This document shows positions 1 to 6,976 of a stretch of DNA of 10,491 nt, one piece after another (the stretch's first letter is position 1; each line of letters opens with the position of its first letter). This DNA comes from an uncultured Bacteroidales bacterium. GTDB lineage: Bacteria > Bacteroidota > Bacteroidia > Bacteroidales > UBA932. Both the position numbers and the translations under genes were made by a program. The stretch lies in contig CAKUYG010000064.1 of NCBI GenBank assembly GCA_934702165.1, forward strand, positions 1 through 10,491, written 5' to 3'. The notes beneath the pieces were generated by a model that ran no database searches, was not told the DNA's origin, and saw only the letters and a list, made by a program, of their open reading frames with translations.

Positions 1-2278
1 TGTGGCAGCGGCGCAGGAGGATGCGGTCCCCGTTGGTCATAAGCGCCACGGCCTGGCCGACCTCTCCGGCATCGTTACGTATACTCAGATCCTCAAAAGT
101 CACATCATCCGCATCCACGTACACGGAAGCACTTCCGCTCGTGCCGATCTCATGCGGGCTGTCAGGCCAGAGTTTGCGGGCGTAATTGTCATAAGTGATG
201 ACCGACTTGCCGGCACCGCAGCCAGTTATCTTGAGACTGCGCTTGCCTGACGGGATTATGATGCGCTCCCTGTATACGCCAGGCTTCACCAGTATGGTCG
301 TCTGAATGCTCTTCTGATAGTCAGGCACAGCATCCACAGCCTCCTGCATGGTGAGAAAATCACCGCGTCCGTCCTTGTCCACCACGAAATCATAACGGAC
401 AAGATGCTCCGCGAGCTGCGGGATCTTGGCACGGATGGAGTCGCAGACGATATCACAGTTGCGCCTTGCACCACGGGCATTGGAATGGGTGTCGTCCTGG
501 CGGCCTGAAGGCATGGCCGGACAGGTGCCCGGAGCCACCCACATGAAGTATTCTCTTGAAGCCTTGTCCCCGGCCGCCTTGATCCAGTCGATCGTGGCAC
601 TTTCCATGTCTATGAGCACTGTACCGGTCTCGGCTGCGACAGCTTTCATCGCTGCCGGGTACTCACCGTGGGTGGTCTCGTCCAGGACCCCGCCCACGAA
701 ACGCCTGCGCGCCACAGGGGTCAGCAATACAGGGGTCGCCCCGAGTTCGCGTGCAGTCTTTATGAACATTCTCAGGTTGTCCTGATAAGCTCCCCACGGA
801 GCGGCGTAGACTTTCGGTTTATTGGACTTCTCATCATTGTGGCCGAACTCGATGAAGACGTAGTCTCCCGGACGGATGTTCGCCTTGACCTTGTCCCAAA
901 GCCCCTCATCGATGAAACTCTTGGTACTGCGGCCGTTCTTGGCATAGTTGATCACCCTCACGGACGGATCCACAAAGTTCTCGAACACCATTCCCCATCC
1001 CCTCTCCGGATTACCGTTTGAGATGTCCTTGTCCGCCATGGTGGAATCCCCCATCAGATGCAGGGTCAACTTCACCGAAGATTCCGGCACTTCAGGGCTG
1101 AGGGTCGGGCCTGCTCCCTGAGGGCCGCGAAGCAACTTCGGCACGCGGGATGCTGGAAGCACATTGTAGCGATACGGGATATTCACCGTCCCCTTATCAT
1201 GAGGTTTGAACTTCTCCCGGAAAGTGTTTCCACGCATCTGCCATGCCCCGGCGTCGTCTGTCGCCTCGAATATGTTCTTGACACCTTTTTCGAAATAATT
1301 GCCCTCCATGAGCACCTCGGCTCCGATGCAGGCGTAGACGGCATTGGCATAGTTGCCGGCACAGTCATAAAGGTTGTTCAAAAGATGGATGGTACCCCAG
1401 CGGACAGCCGGCATCCTCACCTCACAGCCCTTGCCCCAGATGCAGTAGGCATAGGTGACGTTGAGATTGTCAACACCCTGATCCGGTCTCTCGCTGCTCG
1501 CGATAAGGTTGGAAGCCTTGTGGTCATAGGCCTTGTCCGTATATTGGAAGACGCACCAGGTCACCGTGATGAAGTCCGAGCGGGAATTTATGTCAAAGTT
1601 CCCGTCCATCCCGTCGGTGAAACTGCAATGGTCCACCCAGATATGCTTCGAGCCGTTGGAGACGGTCAGAAGATCCGCACCCCCGACATCTATCGGACCC
1701 GGGCCCTCAAAAGCGATGTTGCGGATTATGATGTTCTCGCAGGCGTCGAGTCCGATCAAGCCGGCGTCACGATACTTCTCGGACGGATCGGAGGTATAAT
1801 CGATAATGGCCTGACGCGTATGCTGTTCCCTCTCCTCTGCCACGTAGGCACCGTTTGAGAGTTTCCCGCCACCTCCCTGGTCGGACATGGCCTTGACTCC
1901 GGCAGCGTCCAGAAGTGCCCGCAGGTCATCGGTCACGCTGAACTGCGTACGGAGTACCGCCCCGTTGACTCCAAGCAGAGTCTTGCCGCTGAGCCCCTTG
2001 AATTTCATGAAAGAAGACACGACAAAATCTCCTTTGGAGCCGTCCAGAACCACGACATCATAGTCCTTGAGGGCCTTGATCAGGTCTTCGCGCATGTCGA
2101 AGCCATTGCTTTGGAGGACAAGCGTGCTGGAAGCATCCCCTCCCGTGACCTTAAAAGCGTCCCCTCCGGTCAGGGACACGGCAGAGGCCCAACCGAAAGG
2201 GCCCTCATTTACAGCAGTTTTGGCGCCGGCCACGAAGGACAGCGCCAAAAGAGCGATCGAAATCAGATTACGTTTCAT
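1..2278 (-). CDS. Exported PL1 pectate lyase / CE12 acetylesterase / CE8 pectin methylesterase fusion (3' end missing)
   Basis: An uninterrupted frame of 759 codons runs from ATG at 2278 to the window edge with no stop, so the C-terminus is missing. Residues 1-19 form a Sec signal peptide (MKRNLISIALLALSFVAGA). Residues about 25-385 are a PL1 pectate lyase: W214-V-D-H217 followed by D225-G226, and the arginine motif R288-M-P-x-x-R293-W-G-x-x-H298-L-L-N-N. Residues about 403-625 are a GDSL/SGNH esterase of the CE12 (rhamnogalacturonan acetylesterase) type: G410-D-S412-T, N448-G449-R-S, G479-H-N481-D, and D595-D-T-H598; the expected triad is Ser412, Asp595, His598. Residues from about 628 begin a CE8 pectin methylesterase: D636-G-R-G-D-F, P666-G-V-Y-R-E671 and Q742-A-V-A-L746. 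The window ends before the QDTL catalytic Asp block. The PL1-CE12 join is only about 15 residues and there is no long linker before CE8. It starts directly after the PL10 stop (TAG|ATG), so the two are surely co-transcribed. The expected role is removal of acetyl and methyl esters coupled to cleavage of galacturonan, in the periplasm or outside the cell. Confidence 0.93.
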   Translation of the reverse strand, partial: MKRNLISIALLALSFVAGAKTAVNEGPFGWASAVSLTGGDAFKVTGGDASSTLVLQSNGFDMREDLIKALKDYDVVVLDGSKGDFVVSSFMKFKGLSGKTLLGVNGAVLRTQFSVTDDLRALLDAAGVKAMSDQGGGGKLSNGAYVAEEREQHTRQAIIDYTSDPSEKYRDAGLIGLDACENIIIRNIAFEGPGPIDVGGADLLTVSNGSKHIWVDHCSFTDGMDGNFDINSRSDFITVTWCVFQYTDKAYDHKASNLIASSERPDQGVDNLNVTYAYCIWGKGCEVRMPAVRWGTIHLLNNLYDCAGNYANAVYACIGAEVLMEGNYFEKGVKNIFEATDDAGAWQMRGNTFREKFKPHDKGTVNIPYRYNVLPASRVPKLLRGPQGAGPTLSPEVPESSVKLTLHLMGDSTMADKDISNGNPERGWGMVFENFVDPSVRVINYAKNGRSTKSFIDEGLWDKVKANIRPGDYVFIEFGHNDEKSNKPKVYAAPWGAYQDNLRMFIKTARELGATPVLLTPVARRRFVGGVLDETTHGEYPAAMKAVAAETGTVLIDMESATIDWIKAAGDKASREYFMWVAPGTCPAMPSGRQDDTHSNARGARRNCDIVCDSIRAKIPQLAEHLVRYDFVVDKDGRGDFLTMQEAVDAVPDYQKSIQTTILVKPGVYRERIIIPSGKRSLKITGCGAGKSVITYDNYARKLWPDSPHEIGTSGSASVYVDADDVTFEDLSIRNDAGEVGQAVALMTNGDRILLRRCH

Positions 2279-3883
2279 CTATTTGTTTTCCTTGTCTACA
2301 AAAGATATGAGTGTCATCATCCTGTTCATGTACTCGCGGGTCGAGATGCACATCTCGCCGGTCTCGCAACGATAAGGAGAAGTGTCGTACTCGTCCCCGA
2401 CATTGGTCCGCACGTACTTGGTCTCGCTGCTCGGGGTGGTCGGAGCTCCCGGCTTGTAAGGGTTGGAAGTCGTGGTGAGCGGAGTCAGCCAGCAGCCCTC
2501 GGCGCTGAGAGACGAAATTATGTCCTTGACATCCTTCTCGCTGACATTCTGCGGCATCCGGCAATAGAATCTGTCAAGAGGCACCAGCTCATCACCGGCA
2601 AGAGGCGAATTCTTGGTAAGCTCCTCCACCGGAGTGGCCATCAGCTCGTCATAAGCCTTGCGGAGAGCCTTGGTGTCAACCCATGAAGCGGAGCTGTAGT
2701 GCCCTATGGTTCCGGAAATCTCCTGATTGATAAAGTAATGACCGTTGTAGGAGTTGGAGCCTACCCGGTGCACATAGAGAGGCTTTCCGCTGTCCGGATC
2801 GATGAAGCGAGGTGCAAGGAAGGCATCAGGATTGTTTGTCTTGCGCTCCCATTTGGCCACCTCTGAAGCGGGAAGTTTCTGTGACTCGAGGAACTCGATG
2901 GCAGCAGGAATACCGGTCACAAAACGGGTGTCGCCGGTGAGACGGTAATAGTCCATCATCTGGCGAATCATGGAGACGGTAGTGCCGGAGTTGACGCCGC
3001 GAGGCTCGTATGAACGGGCATGGGCAGGCTTGAGATCCGCTACAGTATACTGGTCAGCCCAGCCGGCATAAGGCGCACCCTGCTGAAGCAGAACCGTGCA
3101 GTACATTGCCCTGTAGATAGGTTCCTTGAGCCCCGGGATGCCGAGAGACTGATAGCACTGGAGGAGAAAGTCGCAGGCCTCCGGGATCACATCGTCGTTG
3201 AGAGTGATGAACGAGCTGTAGTCCGCCTTGCCCTGGAAAGGATGGTCGAACATGAGAGGATACCTCTGAGGCCAGCCGCCCACAGGATACTGGCTGTCAA
3301 GGACGAACTTGATGGCCTTGTCCAGAGACGGACGGAAGATCGGGTCATATTTCTCCACATATATGCGGAGCAGGAACTTGGCACAGTCCGTGGTGGCAGA
3401 ATCATCGAATGTGGCGTTGCCGTAATAATGCTGGAACTCTTCAAGTCTCCAGCCGCTCTTGCCGACTGTGGCATACCAGTCCTTGAGGGAAGCCTCGCCG
3501 GCGAAATCGAAGCAGTAGTTCCAGCCGCCACACTCAAGCTGGCCCCAGATAAGGGCAGAAGCCACCTTCTTGGCCGCCTCATAATAATATTCGTCTCCAG
3601 TAGCGTGGTAAGCATCGAGCAGCATGTGCCCTACCTGAGGCGTACCAGGATCCTGAGTCCACACCATTGTGCGCTTGGCTTCCATTTCGCCCCACTGGCG
3701 GGACATGTCAGGCAGATAGTTCCAGACGAAGCCGCCGTTGTAACTGACCTTGTCCATCATATACTGCGTGGCTGTCTTCATGGTCTCAAGAGCTTTGTCT
3801 TCAAGAGATTTAGGCTTGGCCGTCATGGCAAGAGGCAGGCACAGCGCCGCCCCGAGGATGATAAATTTGATTTTAGTGTTCAT
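2279..3883 (-). CDS. Secreted pectate lyase, family PL10-like
   Basis: This 534-residue protein would cleave de-esterified homogalacturonan by beta-elimination. Residues 1-22 are a Sec signal peptide (MNTKIKFIILGAALCLPLAM then TA, probable cut before KPK). The rest matches the alpha/alpha-toroid PL10 (Pec_lyase) pattern: G202-G-W-P-Q-R-Y-P near the middle, A273-G-W-A-D-Q-Y, the Y292-E-P-R-G-V-N-S-G segment, and an R359-F-I-D-x-x-x-G-K-P-L-Y-x-x-R373 stretch that corresponds to the family's ARFYdl..grPxFxxRDG block. The usual Asp-Gly after the last Arg is Val-Gly here, so the enzyme is a divergent member. A frame extension up to 3946 exists, but the ATG at 3883 places the signal peptide at the N-terminus and leaves the -7 box upstream of the gene. 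The stop TAG is at 2281..2279 and the next ORF starts on the following base. It heads a two-gene operon with the PL1-CE12-CE8 protein and is divergent from kdgF. Confidence 0.88.
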   Translation of the reverse strand: MNTKIKFIILGAALCLPLAMTAKPKSLEDKALETMKTATQYMMDKVSYNGGFVWNYLPDMSRQWGEMEAKRTMVWTQDPGTPQVGHMLLDAYHATGDEYYYEAAKKVASALIWGQLECGGWNYCFDFAGEASLKDWYATVGKSGWRLEEFQHYYGNATFDDSATTDCAKFLLRIYVEKYDPIFRPSLDKAIKFVLDSQYPVGGWPQRYPLMFDHPFQGKADYSSFITLNDDVIPEACDFLLQCYQSLGIPGLKEPIYRAMYCTVLLQQGAPYAGWADQYTVADLKPAHARSYEPRGVNSGTTVSMIRQMMDYYRLTGDTRFVTGIPAAIEFLESQKLPASEVAKWERKTNNPDAFLAPRFIDPDSGKPLYVHRVGSNSYNGHYFINQEISGTIGHYSSASWVDTKALRKAYDELMATPVEELTKNSPLAGDELVPLDRFYCRMPQNVSEKDVKDIISSLSAEGCWLTPLTTTSNPYKPGAPTTPSSETKYVRTNVGDEYDTSPYRCETGEMCISTREYMNRMMTLISFVDKENK

Positions 3884-3897
3884 GCTATTGCGGTTAT

Positions 3898-3932
3898 TTT
3901 GTTCAAAGGTAAGGATTTTCTGTGTATATTTG
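3898..3932 (+). promoter_or_regulatory. Candidate promoter for kdgF
   Basis: TATATTTG at 3925..3932 matches the Bacteroidota -7 consensus TAnnTTTG. A TTTG at 3898..3901 could serve as the -33 box, but the spacer is 23 bp rather than the usual 19-21. Transcription would start near 3938 and leave a leader of about 16 nt before the ATG at 3955. No Shine-Dalgarno sequence is visible in the AT-rich leader, which is normal for this phylum. Confidence 0.4.
3904..3911 (-). promoter_or_regulatory. Candidate -7 box for the PL10 operon
   Basis: Read on the minus strand, 3911..3904 is TACCTTTG, an exact match to the Bacteroidota sigma-ABfr -7 consensus TAnnTTTG. It lies 20 bp upstream of the ATG at 3883, which would give a leader of about 14 nt. 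No convincing TTTG -33 box is visible about 20 bp further upstream (that spot reads TTCTCA), so the promoter may need an activator. Its -33 region would overlap the -7 box of the divergent kdgF promoter. Confidence 0.45.
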
Positions 3933-3954
3933 AGAAAATTTATCATACCGATTT

Positions 3955-4413
3955 ATGAAAAAAATAGTCAAAATTCTCGCGATTGCGACCGCCGTGCTCG
4001 CTACCGCGTCCTGCTGCGGAGGCAACGCAGAGAAAAACACGGCATCCACAGATAACAACAACACAATCATGAACCAGAGCAGTAATTTCATCTTCGCTGC
4101 AGACACCCCTTGGGAGGATGCAGGCGGCGGAGTCGAGCGCCAGATCCTCGGCTACAACGACAACATCATGATGGTCAAGGTCAAGTTCGACAAGGGAGAA
4201 GTCGGAGCGATGCACAGCCACCCTCACTCACAGGTGACCTATGTAGCCTCAGGCAAATTCGAGTTCACAATCGGCGGCGTGACCAAGATCGTAGAAGCCG
4301 GTGACGCCCTCTACAAACAGCCGAACATCGAGCACGGCTGCGTCTGCCTTGAGCCGGGCATCCTCATCGACTGCTTCAACCCTATGAGGGAGAATTTCCT
4401 CACCAAGAAATAG
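3955..4413 (+). CDS. kdgF: KdgF-type cupin (4-deoxy-5-ketouronate linearisation) with lipoprotein-like leader
   Basis: Residues about 46-150 of this 152-residue protein are a near-canonical KdgF. Key parts are G59-V-E-R-Q-I-L-G-Y, the cupin metal motif H87-S-H89-P-H91-S-Q93, the second-motif P123-N-I-E-H127-G, and the C-terminal D139-C-F-N-P-M-R-E-N-F. His87, His89, Gln93 and His127 are the expected metal ligands. KdgF proteins convert the ring form of 4-deoxy-5-ketouronate, released from pectin or alginate by lyases and unsaturated uronidases, to the linear ketose that feeds the KDG route. The family is normally about 105-115 residues and cytoplasmic. Here about 38 extra residues form a basic, hydrophobic leader ending in A-T-A-S-C20, followed by a polar Asn/Thr-rich linker, which reads as a lipoprotein signal. 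The -3 position is Thr, so the lipobox is imperfect. An in-frame ATG at 4069 (Met39) sits where a cytoplasmic KdgF would begin. The gene diverges from the PL10 operon and ends at a hairpin terminator. Confidence 0.91.
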   Translation: MKKIVKILAIATAVLATASCCGGNAEKNTASTDNNNTIMNQSSNFIFAADTPWEDAGGGVERQILGYNDNIMMVKVKFDKGEVGAMHSHPHSQVTYVASGKFEFTIGGVTKIVEAGDALYKQPNIEHGCVCLEPGILIDCFNPMRENFLTKK

Positions 4414-4430
4414 TCAAAGCTGAATATTCA

Positions 4431-4465
4431 AAAAAAGCCCGATCCGAACCACGGACCGGGCTTTT
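4431..4465. terminator. Bidirectional intrinsic terminator
   Basis: A stem of ten positions pairs 4437..4446 (GCCCGATCCG) with 4452..4461 (CGGACCGGGC), with one A-C mismatch and a five-base loop. It is flanked by an A tract (4431..4436) and a T tract (4462..4465), so it gives a U-run on both strands. It lies between kdgF (plus strand, ending 4413) and the convergent operon whose last gene ends at 4484, and can terminate both transcripts. Confidence 0.85.
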
Positions 4466-4483
4466 ATCATATCAATCAGGGAG

Positions 4484-6976
4484 TTATTCCCACTTGGCGC
4501 GCACCGAGTGCACAAGGATACGGCTCTCCGTGCCCACAGTGCTGGTATGCTGGAGGCCGAAACCTCCGAAACTGTTCGGTTCAACCTCGGCGCTGAGTTC
4601 CGCCCCGTGACGCACAACCGGATCAGATGCAAGTTCCGCCACACGGCCCGGACCGCTGACAGAAGCGCGCAGCTCATTCCCGTGCACGGAAACCGAGAGC
4701 ACGCATCCGGTAAGGAAGCAGTCCACCGTGACAGGCTCGCATACCGGCTCCACATGACCGTTGTCATATTTGACAAGGAGCACATCCACAGCATTGGCAT
4801 ATTTGGTGGTACGGATCACACGCAACGCATAACCTGTCAGGCTGCGGGTATCGAACTTCACGAATAGATCGAGATACTGCTGCCTCGCGCTTCCGAAGCC
4901 CTGGCCGCCATCCTTTGCCGGATCCACCTGCCACGTCACGGACATGTCCCCATACTTGCCATTCAGCGGGGTGAAACGCAGGCGCGCGCCTTGCTGAAGC
5001 TGCTGGATGCCATAGCCCTTAGCTCCGTTGATGCCGGTACCGTAGAGCCAGCAAGGCTGCGAAAGATCCGGATCGTGCTTGTAGTACATCCTCGCATCCT
5101 CCGGGATAAAAGCATCCACAGTCCAGTATCCCGGCTTTATCTCCAGCTGATTGTCACACGGAAAATCAGTGAAATCGGTGGAATATACCTTCGTAGCCGG
5201 CAGACCTGAAGCCTTGATGCGCGACTTGCTCACGATGCGCACCTCCTCCCCCGGTTCGCAGCGCAGATGCTTCGGCGCCACACCGACCATCAGATAATGC
5301 CCGGCATCCTCACGTGTGAGCCTATATTCAAGATGAGGCTTGTCCATCCTTGAAACGCACACAGGCACGGCCCCGCCTCCCCTACGGTCGTCACAGCGGT
5401 ACCATGTGACCTGAGACTCATCCGCACGTCCTTGAAGATCAAGCTCATACTCTACACTCGCCTCAGAGCCGGAGATATGCAGAACAGGCTTTTTCACAAA
5501 TGCCGGAGCCGGCACGAAATCAGGAGATACGGTGAGCTTGGCTGCCACCTCAAGGCCTTCAGCCGTATAGGCTATCACATCGAATTCTTGAGTCTTGTCC
5601 TCACTGTTGACCGGAGTCACTTCGCACTTCTCTCCTTCGAGGCAAGAAAGCTTGACGAAACGCTCGTATCCAGGCTGAACCTTCCAATAAACTTTCTGAT
5701 TATGAAGAGGATAACCAAGATGCCTCATCGGCGTGGCCGTAAGTGTCACAGAACCCTTGCCGGTCTGGAGGGAAGCTTCACGCACATCCATGTCAAGACA
5801 GGTCGGGATGTTGGCATAATCCCTCCCGTCACGCTTCGACAGAGCCTCGACCTTGGCCTTTATGCCTTGAGGATCCCAGTCATCGTCTCCGCGGAGGAGA
5901 TTGTAGGTATTGTAAAGCACTTTCCCGTCATCCTCCACGAGACGGTAGGCGAAAAGCTGGGCCTTCTGGTCGAGAATCACGGTATTGTACGGCTTGGCGG
6001 CACCCACGAAAGAAGGGGCACCGTCAAGTGAGATATTGTACTGATAGCAGCGCAGCCACTCCTCAGGCCGGAAAGTCCATGCAAGCTGGACCGGACGGCC
6101 GGCGTGATAGCGGACATCGACGAGACTGTGTCTGCCGACATTCTTGCTCACCGCCTGCACGGCCTCTCCGTGGCAGACATTGAAGTCACAATCCATGAAG
6201 ACAGTGCCATACCTGTCCACGCTGCCGAACGGCTGCCTTCCCCAGAAATCCAGGTCGCAGCCGAGGTGCACGCCGCAGTGGTTCAATGAATCATCGGTGC
6301 TCTCGAAGTGGCAGCCCACAAAAAGTATACGCTTCGAACCGGAGAGCGGGGTCAAGTTGAGACGTGACACAAAACGTACGTTCTCCACATACACCCTGTC
6401 CCCATGGCAGAAAGCAAGCTGGGCCTGGGTGATGGCCGAATTGCGCTTGGCCCTGTTGAACTTGGGATCACGCGGGTATTCCAGGTCTATATTGCAATAG
6501 TTGCCCATGGTCAAATCCTTGACAACCAGATCGTCCCCATAGAAGTCAAACATCGTGAAATTACCTCGGGCACCCTGGGTCTGCCCCCTCGCGGAGCCGA
6601 GCACGACATCACGGGCATCAGTGGCCATACCCAGAAGTTGGAGTGCCTCGCATCGGATGGCAAGTCCTATCGGAGCCCCCTGTCCATCCTCCGGTACGCG
6701 ATCCTGCGGATCATCCGGATCATCGACCCAATACACCCAAGGCGCGATATACACCTTCATCGGGTCAGAAGCAGTGCCGTCGCTGACCTTGGCCATGGCT
6801 TCGTTGAACGTGCGGAACACGTAAGGCGACTGCGCCGCCTGCGCTTCGCTGAGGCTGCCGTCCACATAGAACGCATGCGGCCCGAGCTTGACTTCCTCGC
6901 CTTTGTAACTGATGGTCTGGGCTGAAAGACCAGCACACAGCAACAGAGACAGAAAAGGCAAAATCATCTTTTTCAT
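4484..6976 (-). CDS. Secreted CE8-like beta-helix protein with Ig-like and LamG-like C-terminal regions
   Basis: I do not recognise a named family for this 830-residue protein. Residues 1-19 are a signal peptide (MKKMILPFLSLLLCAGLSA). Residues about 35-390 look like a right-handed parallel beta-helix of the pectin methylesterase type: F36-Y-V-D-G then F54-R-T-F-N-E-A-M, V75-Y-I-A-P-W-V-Y, L150-V-V-K-D-L-T-M-G-N, and Q185-A-Q-L-A-x-x-H-G-D-R, which parallels the Q-A-V-A-L-x-x-x-G-D-R of the true CE8 module at the other end of this window. The next CE8 block (QDTL) is replaced by R205-L-N-L, and the DFxFG block by D228-D229-S-L-N. Residues about 405-485 and 495-590 resemble two Ig-like beta-sandwiches; about 600-830 resembles a LamG/concanavalin-like domain. 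The ATG overlaps the TGA of the upstream glycosidase (ATGA), so translation is probably coupled. It is the last gene of its operon. It could be an esterase, lyase or binding protein acting on complex pectin; only the fold and secretion are well supported. Confidence 0.6.
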   Translation of the reverse strand: MKKMILPFLSLLLCAGLSAQTISYKGEEVKLGPHAFYVDGSLSEAQAAQSPYVFRTFNEAMAKVSDGTASDPMKVYIAPWVYWVDDPDDPQDRVPEDGQGAPIGLAIRCEALQLLGMATDARDVVLGSARGQTQGARGNFTMFDFYGDDLVVKDLTMGNYCNIDLEYPRDPKFNRAKRNSAITQAQLAFCHGDRVYVENVRFVSRLNLTPLSGSKRILFVGCHFESTDDSLNHCGVHLGCDLDFWGRQPFGSVDRYGTVFMDCDFNVCHGEAVQAVSKNVGRHSLVDVRYHAGRPVQLAWTFRPEEWLRCYQYNISLDGAPSFVGAAKPYNTVILDQKAQLFAYRLVEDDGKVLYNTYNLLRGDDDWDPQGIKAKVEALSKRDGRDYANIPTCLDMDVREASLQTGKGSVTLTATPMRHLGYPLHNQKVYWKVQPGYERFVKLSCLEGEKCEVTPVNSEDKTQEFDVIAYTAEGLEVAAKLTVSPDFVPAPAFVKKPVLHISGSEASVEYELDLQGRADESQVTWYRCDDRRGGGAVPVCVSRMDKPHLEYRLTREDAGHYLMVGVAPKHLRCEPGEEVRIVSKSRIKASGLPATKVYSTDFTDFPCDNQLEIKPGYWTVDAFIPEDARMYYKHDPDLSQPCWLYGTGINGAKGYGIQQLQQGARLRFTPLNGKYGDMSVTWQVDPAKDGGQGFGSARQQYLDLFVKFDTRSLTGYALRVIRTTKYANAVDVLLVKYDNGHVEPVCEPVTVDCFLTGCVLSVSVHGNELRASVSGPGRVAELASDPVVRHGAELSAEVEPNSFGGFGLQHTSTVGTESRILVHSVRAKWE

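Noticed and set aside
1058..1858. A 266-codon open frame on the plus strand opposite the PL1 module
   Set aside because: The minus strand shows PL1 catalytic motifs across the whole stretch; the plus-strand product is low in recognisable structure.
3884..3946. A 21-codon N-terminal extension of the PL10 gene starting at 3946
   Set aside because: It would bury the signal peptide and place the -7 box inside the coding region; the ATG at 3883 is the better start.
3020..3958. A 312-codon open frame on the plus strand opposite the PL10 gene
   Set aside because: It overlaps conserved PL10 motifs and then runs through the divergent promoter into the kdgF start. No family pattern is visible, so I treat it as an antisense shadow.
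4070..4413. Reading the kdgF product as a generic cupin or sugar isomerase such as mannose-6-phosphate isomerase
   Set aside because: The HSHPHSQ motif, the GVERQILGY segment and the FNPMREN tail together match KdgF far better than other small cupins.
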